Assembly: GCA_023437305.1 (NCBI GenBank)
Contig: JAEZGN010000022.1
Span: forward strand, 186,001-250,000
DNA length: 64,000 nucleotides
Source: Bacteroidota bacterium
GTDB lineage: Bacteria; Bacteroidota; Bacteroidia; Bacteroidales; Dysgonomonadaceae
Direction of reading: 5' to 3'
Shown: positions 1-7,376 of the stretch, piece after piece
Layout: the number at the start of each line of letters is the position of its first letter
How positions within the stretch are numbered: the first letter of the stretch is position 1
Position numbers and translations under genes: made by a program
The notes under the pieces: generated by a model
What the model saw: only the letters and a program-made list of their open reading frames with translations
Database searches by the model: none
Told to the model about the DNA's origin: nothing

Positions 1-955
1 GATATTCTCCTATCAGCCCCGCGTGCCATGAAGTACCGCATGCAATGATAATAATACGCCGTGCATTTATAAATTTTTCTTTATGGTCTATTATTCCCGA
101 TAGAGTTATATTCGTACCTTCTATATTGATGCGACCACTCATACAGTTTCTGAGAGTTTCAGGTTGCTCGAATATTTCTTTTAGCATGAAGTGTGGATAG
201 CCTCCTCGTTCGAGCTGACTGAGATTCATTTCCAATTGTTTGATCTCCGGAGTTTTCTGTATGTTGGAAATGGTAATTATTTTAGGTTCTTTATCTCTTT
301 TTAATATGGCTATTTCTTCATCATCCAGATAAATAACCTTGTTGGTATACTCTATAATTGGAGAAGCATCTGATCCGATGAAAAACTCACCTTCTCCAAT
401 TCCGATAACTAACGGGCTGCTTTTGCGTGCTGCAATTATTTGGTCGGGTTTTCCTTTTTCTATCACAGCTATGGCGTATGCACCTACTACCTGATTGAGT
501 GCAATTTGCACAGCTGTAAATAGATCGCAATTATTTAAACTTTTGATATATTCAATTAGCTGTACCAGTACCTCGGTATCGGTACTACTTTGAAAGCTGT
601 ACCCATTTTGTGTTAGTTGAGCTTTAAGTACTGCATAGTTTTCTATGATTCCGTTGTGTATGAGGGCTAAAGACTCTGATTGCGAGTAGTGAGGGTGTGC
701 ATTGCTATTGCTTGGTTCGCCATGTGTGGCCCATCTGGTATGTGCTATGCCGATTGTGCCGGTAGTGTCTTTTCCTTTCGTATATTCCTCGAGGTGCTGT
801 ACTTTGCCTTTTGCTTTATATACCGAAAGTTTGTCTTCGTTATTTATTATTGCTACTCCGGCACTGTCGTATCCTCTATATTCTAGTCTATGTAAACCTT
901 TTATCAAAATGGGGTAGGCTTCTCTAAAGCCAATATATCCTACAATTCCACACAT
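1..955 (-). CDS. glmS: Glutamine-fructose-6-phosphate aminotransferase, 5' part (cut by window edge)
   Basis: GlmS makes glucosamine-6-phosphate from fructose-6-phosphate and glutamine in the cytosol, the first step towards UDP-GlcNAc for peptidoglycan and LPS. The start at 955 gives MCGIVGYIG, where Cys2 becomes the N-terminal catalytic nucleophile of the class II glutaminase domain. Other family segments follow: RGYDSAG, TRWATHG, and the start of the first SIS isomerase domain (ACGTSWHAG) just before the edge. About 318 residues are visible of roughly 600 usual for the family, so the second SIS domain lies outside. The downstream part cannot be judged. Identification is secure; only the truncation by the window is unusual. 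Confidence 0.97.
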   Translation of the reverse strand, partial: MCGIVGYIGFREAYPILIKGLHRLEYRGYDSAGVAIINNEDKLSVYKAKGKVQHLEEYTKGKDTTGTIGIAHTRWATHGEPSNSNAHPHYSQSESLALIHNGIIENYAVLKAQLTQNGYSFQSSTDTEVLVQLIEYIKSLNNCDLFTAVQIALNQVVGAYAIAVIEKGKPDQIIAARKSSPLVIGIGEGEFFIGSDASPIIEYTNKVIYLDDEEIAILKRDKEPKIITISNIQKTPEIKQLEMNLSQLERGGYPHFMLKEIFEQPETLRNCMSGRINIEGTNITLSGIIDHKEKFINARRIIIIACGTSWHAGLIGEY

Positions 956-1126
956 ATTGTTTTTTTTATTTGGCTGTAAAGATATATATAGTGTTGTTAA
1001 AAATATTGTTTTCAAATATTAAAAAAGTTAATATTAACATAAATGCGTTTTACGGATTTAATAAAATATAAATAGATACTAGACATGAGTAATTTGTATA
1101 TATTTGTTTGTAAAAAAGAGCCAAAA

Positions 1127-1978
1127 ATGAAATTTGTACATACTGCCTTATTTATATTCTTGTTTTGTATATTACCCCCTGTTTATTCCCAAAAAGCCAT
1201 AACGGCAAAGCTTTTGACAAAAGAAACATCGTCATTGAATGGTGTTATTCCTCCTCATTATAAGGATGGAGAGAAGGCGTTATGCGAATTTTTAGAGACT
1301 AATATAAAATATCCTCCCATTTTGATAAAAATAAAGATGGAAGGGGATCTGGAGTTGAAGTTTAAAGTTGATAAAGAAGGAAGTGTAAGAGATGTAGAAA
1401 TAGTAAGAGGATTTGATCCGGATGCAGATGACGAAGTTATACGTGTTGTGCAAGCTATGCCCAAATGGTCGCCCGCCTTACTCGATGGTAATCCCGTAGA
1501 TTTTACTCAGCATCTATCTGTCGCTTTCAAGTTGACTGATATGTTAATAGCAAAAGCAAAGGAGCAGCCTGAAAACGAAGAGCGAAAATTAACAAATGAG
1601 TCATCTTTGGTAATGATTCCGACAGATACTTTGATTCGGATACAAGAAAAACAGATTGTTCAAGAGCCTGATTCTTTAAACATTGATCCTCAATATCCCG
1701 GAGGACAGGAGGCCCTGGATGCGTACTTGAAGACTAATATGAAATATCCGAAACGTGCCATTAAATATGGGATAGAAGGTCGGGTTATATTCAATATAGA
1801 GGTGTCGGCAGAAGGAGAGATATCAAAGATATGGTTGTTTAAAGGTGTGTTTCCTGATTGTAATGAAGAAGCATATTATTTGATAAAGAAAATGCCTAAA
1901 TGGATTCCCGGATTGAAAGATGGGGTACCCGTAGCAAAGCAGGTGATGTTACCCATCTCATTTGAATTGCCTAAATAG
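1127..1978 (+). CDS. Secreted protein with two TonB C-terminal domains
   Basis: I chose the ATG at 1127, which opens a clear signal peptide (MKFVHTALF... ending VYSQ), over the in-frame ATG at 1085, whose 14 extra residues would bury that signal. The mature part holds two copies of a TonB_C-like module, at roughly residues 45-145 and 195-283. Both carry the pattern (K/G)YP...I...G.(V/L)...F.V...G.(I/V).......G.....(D/N)(D/E)EA/V, ending in MPKW.PG/A..DG.PV. Classical TonB is anchored in the inner membrane and energises TonB-dependent receptors. This protein has only a cleavable signal, no retained anchor and no proline-rich spacer. It therefore looks like a periplasmic TonB_C-domain protein rather than a working energy transducer. 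Function is unknown. Confidence 0.8.
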   Translation: MKFVHTALFIFLFCILPPVYSQKAITAKLLTKETSSLNGVIPPHYKDGEKALCEFLETNIKYPPILIKIKMEGDLELKFKVDKEGSVRDVEIVRGFDPDADDEVIRVVQAMPKWSPALLDGNPVDFTQHLSVAFKLTDMLIAKAKEQPENEERKLTNESSLVMIPTDTLIRIQEKQIVQEPDSLNIDPQYPGGQEALDAYLKTNMKYPKRAIKYGIEGRVIFNIEVSAEGEISKIWLFKGVFPDCNEEAYYLIKKMPKWIPGLKDGVPVAKQVMLPISFELPK

Positions 1979-2054
1979 AAAATCGCTTTTATGTGAACTA
2001 ATTTAACTTTTCATTGTTTTATATCTGTAATGTAAATAGTAACAGTATATATTG

Positions 2055-2465
2055 ATGAAAACATTAGAACGTAATACAGATTTAGGACTACTTATTCTAA
2101 GATTAAGTGTAGGTATATTAATGCTCTTGCATGGGGTAGCTAAATTATCACATGGGGCAGGGATGATAGAACAAATGGTGGAGGGTGCAGGATTACCTTC
2201 TTTTATCGCTTATGGGGTGTATGTTGGAGAGATTATAGCTCCTTTGTTTATTATTTTCGGCTATGGCACACGTGTTGCTGCAGCGATATTCGTATTTAAT
2301 ATGTTGGTTGCAGTTTTACTCGCTCATAGCGGCGACATATTCTTGCTAAATGAGACGGGAGGCTGGATGTTGGAATTACAAGGATTGTATTTCTTTGGGG
2401 CTTTGGCTTTAGTGTTTACCGGTGGTGGCAAATATGCTCTAAGTAGAAAACATATTTGGGATTAA
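2055..2465 (+). CDS. DoxX family membrane protein
   Basis: A 136-residue inner-membrane protein of the DoxX/DoxD type. The ATG at 2055 is preferred to the TTG immediately before it. The sequence shows the family pattern: a first helix with LLILRLSVGILMLLHGVAKL, a GxxGLP-like segment (EGAGLPSF), YVGEIIAPLFIIFGY, then two more hydrophobic helices. Four membrane segments in all is the usual length and topology. DoxX-family proteins have been linked to redox or thiol stress membrane complexes in some bacteria; nothing here shows the specific role. It ends before a strong terminator and seems to be its own unit. Confidence 0.88.
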   Translation: MKTLERNTDLGLLILRLSVGILMLLHGVAKLSHGAGMIEQMVEGAGLPSFIAYGVYVGEIIAPLFIIFGYGTRVAAAIFVFNMLVAVLLAHSGDIFLLNETGGWMLELQGLYFFGALALVFTGGGKYALSRKHIWD

Positions 2466-2486
2466 AAAAGAAAGATATTTTTTTGT

Positions 2487-2524
2487 AAAGCATGAGGCTA
2501 GTCGATAGTCTCATGCTTTTTCTT
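2487..2524 (+). terminator. Rho-independent terminator after the DoxX gene
   Basis: AAAGCATGAG (2487-2496) pairs with CTCATGCTTT (2510-2519), followed by a T-rich tract. It is 21 bases beyond the DoxX stop. Confidence 0.85.
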
Positions 2525-2538
2525 TTTATATAAAATAT

Positions 2539-2546
2539 TATCTTTG
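2539..2546 (+). promoter_or_regulatory. Candidate -7 element for the DUF418 gene
   Basis: TATCTTTG matches the Bacteroidota -7 consensus TAnnTTTG and lies 66 bases before the ATG, just after the preceding terminator. No convincing -33 TTTG is visible. Confidence 0.45.
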
Positions 2547-2612
2547 TCGCATCATGCAGAGAGTGCAATTTTGTATTTCGAATTTTAATACCAAAAAACA
2601 TATTTTAGAACA

Positions 2613-3788
2613 ATGACAAAAAGTGTCCACCGTATTGATGTTGCCGATGCCCTGAGAGGTCTTTCGGTGCTAGGCATAGTGTTAGTCCATAGCCTCGAAA
2701 ACTATAATCTTTTCAATTTTACTCCGATAGATACTCCATTTATGAAGTTTCTGGATTCAGTTCTGTTTGATTCTACCTTTTTTATTTTTGCAGGAAAAGC
2801 TTATGGTATATTTGCCTTATTATTTGGCTTTAGTTTTTTTATTCAGGATAATAATCAGTTGAAAAGAGGCAACGATTTTCGCCCTCGTTTTTTATGGCGT
2901 TTAGTTTTACTTTTTGTTTGGGGAATGATCAATTCTCTTTTCTATACAGGCGATGTTCTGGTAATGTTTTCACTCATCGGTATTGTGCTGATATTAACGG
3001 CACGTTTATCCACCAAGACTGTATTGATTATAGCTACAATCTTTATCCTTCAGCCAATAGAGTGGGGGCGGGTGATATATGCTTTGGCTAATCCGGACTA
3101 TGTAATGGGCGAAAGTATGGTAGGATATCATTATGGTAAGTTGAATCCTATCTTGATTGATAAATCGGCAAGCTTGAGTGAGATATTTAATGTAATGTTG
3201 CATCATGGGGAATGGGGCAGCTTTATGTGGGCATGGGAAAATGGACGTTTTTGTCAGGTTGCAGGATTGTTCTTGTTTGGAATGCTTATAGGGCGTACAC
3301 AATTTTTTCTTCATCCCGAAACCAATATTCGCAAATGGGTTCGTATGCTGATTCTTGGAGTTGTTTGCTTCTTCCCTCTCAAGGGACTCGTTCTTATGCT
3401 TTCGGGATTTATTGAAAATAAAGCTGTGTTAGAGCCTTTGGGAATAATAGTCCAATCTTTTGCCAATGTTTCATTTCTATTTTTCCTCGTATCATTAGTT
3501 CTTATTGTTTATTATTCTACTGAAAAAGGACAATCCTTATTAAGGAGGTTGATACCTTATGGAAAAATGAGTCTTACCAATTATATAACTCAATCTTTGT
3601 TAGGTGGAGCTATATTTTACAGCTGGGGGCTTGGTTTATCGGTGAGTATAACAATGTCTTTCCTGATCGGAGTCGGAATATTTATCGTACAATATATATT
3701 TTCTTGTTGGTGGATGAAAAACCACAAGCATGGACCTCTGGAGTATATTTGGAAAAAGGCAACATGGATTGGCTCAAAGAAAGATTAA
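2613..3788 (+). CDS. DUF418 family multi-pass membrane protein
   Basis: A 391-residue integral membrane protein with about ten hydrophobic segments. The N-terminal RIDVADALRGLSVLGIVLVH and the C-terminal block YGKMSLTNYITQS...FYSWGLGL...HGPLEYIWKKATW are hallmarks of the DUF418 family (YeiB-like in E. coli nomenclature). The family is broadly related to acyltransferase-3-like membrane proteins, but its biochemical role is not established. A close paralogue sits at 26756-27946 with the same length and architecture. The gene lies between a terminator upstream and a shared terminator downstream, so it is probably monocistronic. Confidence 0.88.
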   Translation: MTKSVHRIDVADALRGLSVLGIVLVHSLENYNLFNFTPIDTPFMKFLDSVLFDSTFFIFAGKAYGIFALLFGFSFFIQDNNQLKRGNDFRPRFLWRLVLLFVWGMINSLFYTGDVLVMFSLIGIVLILTARLSTKTVLIIATIFILQPIEWGRVIYALANPDYVMGESMVGYHYGKLNPILIDKSASLSEIFNVMLHHGEWGSFMWAWENGRFCQVAGLFLFGMLIGRTQFFLHPETNIRKWVRMLILGVVCFFPLKGLVLMLSGFIENKAVLEPLGIIVQSFANVSFLFFLVSLVLIVYYSTEKGQSLLRRLIPYGKMSLTNYITQSLLGGAIFYSWGLGLSVSITMSFLIGVGIFIVQYIFSCWWMKNHKHGPLEYIWKKATWIGSKKD

Positions 3789-3812
3789 AACCTTTGCATT
3801 GATATTGAAAAT

Positions 3813-3848
3813 AAAACCTCAAAAGCTTCATTTTGCTTTTGAGGTTTT
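3813..3848. terminator. Bidirectional terminator between convergent genes
   Basis: A perfect 14-base stem (3813-3826 with 3835-3848, AAAACCTCAAAAGC) and an 8-base loop. A- and T-tracts on either side let it serve both the DUF418 gene and the convergent lipoprotein gene. Confidence 0.88.
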
Positions 3849-3871
3849 ATTTTAGGTTTGTATGATATTCT

Positions 3872-4348
3872 CTAATTCGAGGGTTTCAACCCTTTTTCGA
3901 AAACTTCTGTAATTGTAGCCTCTATAATTTTGTTTTCACTGATCTTTAAATCTTTTGCGATCTGGCTTTTCAAATCAGATTGAACGTAAATCAGAGGATC
4001 TTCACAAATTACCTTCTTTAATCCCCTTGAGTCATCCAGTGTTGCAAAATTTTTATCCTGCATTTTATATTTACCTTTTAGAGGGTCTGCGAAATTAAGA
4101 TAATAATAATATGTCTTATCATTCTTAAATTCATAGCTCGTATGCTCAGATGTTACATTTTGTTTGATGTATTCTTCAACTTTTGCTTTCAAAGCCGGAT
4201 CTGTGACGGAGATATCAAATTTTGTATCTGTATATATCCAATGCCCTTCTATGGTGCTTGTAGGTGAGTTTTCGTCCCCATCACAAGACAGCACAAAGAG
4301 ACCTATAGAAAAGGCCATTAGTATATATGTTAAAAATTTCGCTTTCAC
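3872..4348 (-). CDS. Hypothetical lipoprotein
   Basis: A 158-residue protein with a lipoprotein signal (hydrophobic stretch, then VLSC with Cys22). The cysteine is followed by acidic residues (DGDEN), which resembles the surface-export signal described for Bacteroidota lipoproteins, so surface exposure is possible. The mature part begins with EGHWIYTDT, has a middle section YEFKNDKTYYYYLNF and looks like a small lipocalin-like beta domain with a lysine-rich helical C-terminus. I do not recognise a named family. It stands alone between two terminators. Confidence 0.72.
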   Translation of the reverse strand: MKAKFLTYILMAFSIGLFVLSCDGDENSPTSTIEGHWIYTDTKFDISVTDPALKAKVEEYIKQNVTSEHTSYEFKNDKTYYYYLNFADPLKGKYKMQDKNFATLDDSRGLKKVICEDPLIYVQSDLKSQIAKDLKISENKIIEATITEVFEKGLKPSN

Positions 4349-4372
4349 AGCTTTAATATTAATATTAATTTA

Positions 4373-4380
4373 CAAATGTA
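4373..4380 (-). promoter_or_regulatory. Candidate -7 element for the lipoprotein gene
   Basis: Read on the minus strand this is TACATTTG, a perfect TAnnTTTG, about 25 bases before the lipoprotein start. Confidence 0.45.
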
Positions 4381-4421
4381 CATATATTAAACGTAAAAAT
4401 AGCTAAAATGTTGCATCTTTT

Positions 4422-4457
4422 TTGATAAAAAATCGGACAAAAAGATTTATCCGATTT
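4422..4457 (-). terminator. Terminator of the PspC-PadR-PspC operon
   Basis: On the minus strand AAATCGGA and TCCGATTT pair (4430-4437 with 4450-4457) and are followed by TTTTTTATC. It lies about 75 bases past the stop of the large PspC gene. Confidence 0.8.
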
Positions 4458-4531
4458 CTTTACACCAAACTTGTTATCTAGTATCATTTAGCAGATAATC
4501 TATCCTTCAGATAAGATATTCTATTATGACT

Positions 4532-6037
4532 TCAATCAATAGTAAAATTGTAAAAACAACGATTATAACCATATCTGTTTATATTTATGTTGAAATCTTT
4601 ATAAGATCTATTTAGGGGATATTCTTTTATTACTTTCTTGTCGCGTGGTGTTTTTATTACAATCTCAAATGTTTCTAAATTCCATGGCTTTGAATTTGTA
4701 TACCACGTAGGATTGATAGTCAATAAAGAGTCAGTCAGGGTGTAATCTAAACGTAAATCCTCAGCTCTTTTCTTTGCGGTCATTTCGTTATTTGCAAAAT
4801 CTTTTTTGTGTATTTCAATTACATAGCTCGTCAGTGTGGTATCCACTCTGGTTTGTATAAAAGGTAATACACACAATTTCTTGTCTTTAGAAGATCCGGT
4901 ATATAAAACGGTAGGATTGTTTGGTTGAGATTCTGCATTTAAATATTCGCTACCTAATTTTACGTATAGTGAATCTGAGGTTGTATTTGTATCTACACTC
5001 TCTACGGCTTCCGCAGTGTGACGATGATTTAATCCGAATTTAAATCCGGTATTCCCCAAATAAAACGAAGCCCCTAACCATAATACGAATCCTATAACAA
5101 AACTTATTAGTGTATGGGTTGTAAACGGAGATCTTTTTAATATTTTAATCATTAAAGATAATAGCCCCATTAGCGGAATTAAAGAAGCCAATAAGAATGC
5201 AATCTTTAAATTAATTGAACTTAATCCTAATAGTATAAGATAATTATTCAGACCTAGGATAGTTGTGTCAAAATATAACCAAATAAAGGAAGCAATCATC
5301 GCAATGATGATGAGAAACAAAATTACAGCCAAAATACCAATGAATACATTAACAAGAATGCCTATTGCCGAAGCTACGGAACTGCCTTTGTATTTTCGGG
5401 CTGATTGTGTGCGGTCTTCTTCAATATTTGAAATGGATGGATCAGAGCCGGTCATTGATAGTTTTTGTTTGAAAGAGTGAGCCGCAGGCATTACTGCCCA
5501 TAGGATACCATATATCAGCACCATGACCATACATGAAGGCCCTCTGTGTATAAATAATAGCAAGAAAAGGAATATTCCCGAGAATATAAGACGCATGATA
5601 GTTGTGTCTATTCTGAAATAGTGCCCCAGTCCGCTACACACTCCACCAATGAATTTGTTGTCAGTGTCTCTATATAGCTTTTTCTTGAACAAATCCTGTG
5701 TGTCGTCGGTTGCATAGTCTGATTTACCAAAAGGTTTCTTTTCAGAATCTTTTTCAGCGTATTCTTCTTGCGGAGCATCGTCAAAGTCTTTTGGACTTCC
5801 CATAATTTTTATAATATCCAACGCATCCGACATGGATACCACTCCATCAGCCGAGCTTACACGCATTTGTAATAATTCGCTCAAACGAAGTTCGATGTCA
5901 GATATGATTTCTCCCGATTCCGAATTTTTTTCGAAATGCCTTCTTAAGGCTTTCAGGTAATCGTCGAGAACTCGGTAGGCATCCTCTTCGAGGTTGAAAG
6001 CTAAACCTCCTATGCTAACTCTAATTGTTGGTTTCAT
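4532..6037 (-). CDS. PspC domain membrane protein, large
   Basis: A 501-residue protein in three parts. Residues 1-85 form an alpha-helical module (SIGGLAFNLEEDAY..LDDYLKALRRHF...EIISDIELRLSELL) that is repeated at the start of the small PspC protein of this operon. A PspC domain follows at about 115-180 (YRDTDNKFIGGVCSGLGHYFRID..IMRLIF...LIYGILWAVMPAA). Several membrane helices then lead to an extracytoplasmic C-terminal region. PspC-domain proteins are linked to envelope stress in Proteobacteria. The presence of a PadR gene upstream suggests an envelope-responsive signalling role, which is inference. It starts 12 bases after the PadR stop. Confidence 0.85.
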   Translation of the reverse strand: MKPTIRVSIGGLAFNLEEDAYRVLDDYLKALRRHFEKNSESGEIISDIELRLSELLQMRVSSADGVVSMSDALDIIKIMGSPKDFDDAPQEEYAEKDSEKKPFGKSDYATDDTQDLFKKKLYRDTDNKFIGGVCSGLGHYFRIDTTIMRLIFSGIFLFLLLFIHRGPSCMVMVLIYGILWAVMPAAHSFKQKLSMTGSDPSISNIEEDRTQSARKYKGSSVASAIGILVNVFIGILAVILFLIIIAMIASFIWLYFDTTILGLNNYLILLGLSSINLKIAFLLASLIPLMGLLSLMIKILKRSPFTTHTLISFVIGFVLWLGASFYLGNTGFKFGLNHRHTAEAVESVDTNTTSDSLYVKLGSEYLNAESQPNNPTVLYTGSSKDKKLCVLPFIQTRVDTTLTSYVIEIHKKDFANNEMTAKKRAEDLRLDYTLTDSLLTINPTWYTNSKPWNLETFEIVIKTPRDKKVIKEYPLNRSYKDFNININRYGYNRCFYNFTID

Positions 6038-6049
6038 TGTTATCAGATT

Positions 6050-6385
6050 TTATTTATTTCTAATATTATCTATTACTCTTACCAGATCAGTCCAAGCGGC
6101 ATCCAGTTCTCCTAATACAGCATTTCCCTTTTCTGTGATTGCATAGTATTTGCGGGGTGGCCCTTGTGTCGATTCTTCCCATCTGTAAGAGAGTAATCCT
6201 TGATTTTTTTGGCGGGTAAGTAGCGGATATAATGTTCCTTCAACCACAATCATCTCAGAATCTTTCAGTTCATTTATTATATCTGATACGTATGCGTCTC
6301 CTTTAGATAGAATACTGAGAATGCAATATTCTAATATGCCTTTACGCATCTGAGCTTTTATATTATCTACATTTATAGTTTCCAT
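6050..6385 (-). CDS. PadR family transcriptional regulator
   Basis: A winged-helix DNA-binding protein of about 111 residues. ATG at 6385 is preferred; a TTG at 6394 would abut the preceding stop exactly. PadR signature segments are visible: MRKGILEYCILSILSKGDAYVSDIINEL, then VVEGTLYPLLTRQKNQGLLSYRWEES...GPPRKYYAITEKG. The length fits the small PadR-s2 subgroup, which lacks the long C-terminal dimerisation helix pair. It sits between two PspC-domain genes, an arrangement where PadR usually represses its own operon. A dyad upstream of the operon (7059-7079) is a candidate operator. Confidence 0.93.
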   Translation of the reverse strand: METINVDNIKAQMRKGILEYCILSILSKGDAYVSDIINELKDSEMIVVEGTLYPLLTRQKNQGLLSYRWEESTQGPPRKYYAITEKGNAVLGELDAAWTDLVRVIDNIRNK

Positions 6386-6394
6386 ATTGTTCAA

Positions 6395-6973
6395 TTATTT
6401 GTGTTGTGATGTAAATTTTCTGATATTTTCGGCTGTCGGAGCATAGCCTCTCAGCTCCAGCTTTTGCGCTACACTTATAGCTCTAGGCATTACGATCCAA
6501 AGAACACAATATACAAGTATGGCTGTACCATACAAGAAAGAAGTAGCAGCAAAAATCACCCTGATGATTGTTACGTCGATGCCAAGGTATAAAGCTAATC
6601 CGCTACACACACCTGATATCATTTTTTCATCAATGTCTCTATACATACGTCTGTCCCCTCTTGTATATTCTTTATCAGAACTTCTATAATTTTTATATTC
6701 AGTTTCCTGGTCTGACGATTTAGTGTCTACTTCGCCCAAATGGTCTATTACTGTTTGTACTTGTTTCATGTCTACAACTTGATTTGAATATTTCATTTCT
6801 TTTTGCAATATCTCAGCTACACGAGCTTCAACATCTTCCATTACTTCATGGGCTTCCTGTTTGTCAGGAATAGTTTCTTCGAATCGTTTCAGATAATCTT
6901 TTAATCTGAAATATGCATCGTCTTCCATTGTGAAATTGATGCCTCCTATACTTACTTCAATAACCTTTTTCAT
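6395..6973 (-). CDS. PspC domain membrane protein, small
   Basis: A 192-residue protein and first gene of the operon. Residues 1-85 (SIGGINFTMEDDAYFRLKDYLKRFE...EVMEDVEARVAEILQ) match the N-terminal module of the large PspC protein downstream. Residues 108-170 form a PspC domain (MYRDIDEKMISGVCSGLALYLGID..IIRVIF...ILVYCVLWIVMPRA) with two membrane helices. The N-terminal helical module resembles the HAAS-type domains often found with PadR regulators; that comparison is from memory and by pattern. Its stop codon is directly followed by the PadR gene, so the two are translationally close. Confidence 0.85.
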   Translation of the reverse strand: MKKVIEVSIGGINFTMEDDAYFRLKDYLKRFEETIPDKQEAHEVMEDVEARVAEILQKEMKYSNQVVDMKQVQTVIDHLGEVDTKSSDQETEYKNYRSSDKEYTRGDRRMYRDIDEKMISGVCSGLALYLGIDVTIIRVIFAATSFLYGTAILVYCVLWIVMPRAISVAQKLELRGYAPTAENIRKFTSQHK

Positions 6974-7037
6974 ATTTTAGACTATTTGTTTTGTATTCTA
7001 TTACCTAATATTATCCTATACAATGTTGTTTGTAATG

Positions 7038-7045
7038 CAAATATA
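7038..7045 (-). promoter_or_regulatory. Candidate -7 element of the PspC operon
   Basis: On the minus strand this is TATATTTG, a perfect TAnnTTTG. A TTG lies 21 bases upstream, which is compatible with a Bacteroidota -33 element. It is about 65 bases before the first PspC start. Confidence 0.5.
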
Positions 7046-7058
7046 TAAATAAATATTA

Positions 7059-7079
7059 GTACCATGCAATACATAGTAC
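7059..7079. promoter_or_regulatory. Imperfect dyad, candidate PadR operator
   Basis: GTACCATG (7059-7066) and CATAGTAC (7072-7079) form an inverted repeat matching at 7 of 8 positions around a 5-base centre. It covers the presumed -33 region of the PspC-PadR operon. PadR proteins bind dyads with ATG/CAT half-sites, so autorepression is plausible but inferred. Confidence 0.35.
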
Positions 7080-7220
7080 CTGTGTTGTATATTTATTATT
7101 TTATTAATATATTGATATATAGATTTTTGTGTATTTTTGAATGTTGTTTATTTAACCTTAATTAACTATATTACATTGTTTATATTGGATATGATTGAAG
7201 TGGACATGTACTGTATAATA

Positions 7221-7264
7221 TGAAAAAAGCGATGCCGGTAAGATTAATATTCTCTTACCGGCAT
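7221..7264 (-). terminator. Terminator of the creD operon
   Basis: On the minus strand the 12-base stem ATGCCGGTAAGA/TCTTACCGGCAT (7232-7243 with 7253-7264) is followed by CGCTTTTTTCA. It lies about 110 bases past the creD stop. Confidence 0.85.
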
Positions 7265-7376
7265 GAGTTGAAGTTTTGAATCTGTCAAAAATAGGAGATA
7301 CGCTCCTGTTTATCGTAGACATAATCTATATTCCTGTTTTCATATTTCATTATATAGGTAGAAGGTCTTTTGCGAT

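Larger units (their letters stand above)
6974..7222. other. Intergenic promoter region of the PspC operon
   Basis: This AT-rich gap contains the likely promoter and dyad of the PspC operon. No further gene was seen between it and the creD terminator. Confidence 0.5.

Noticed and set aside
680..917. Two open frames on the plus strand within 680-917
   Set aside because: They lie antisense to glmS, whose frame is certain in this stretch; no family features.
1085..1126. Upstream start for the TonB_C protein
   Set aside because: It would put 14 charged or polar residues before a clean signal peptide; ATG at 1127 is the better start.
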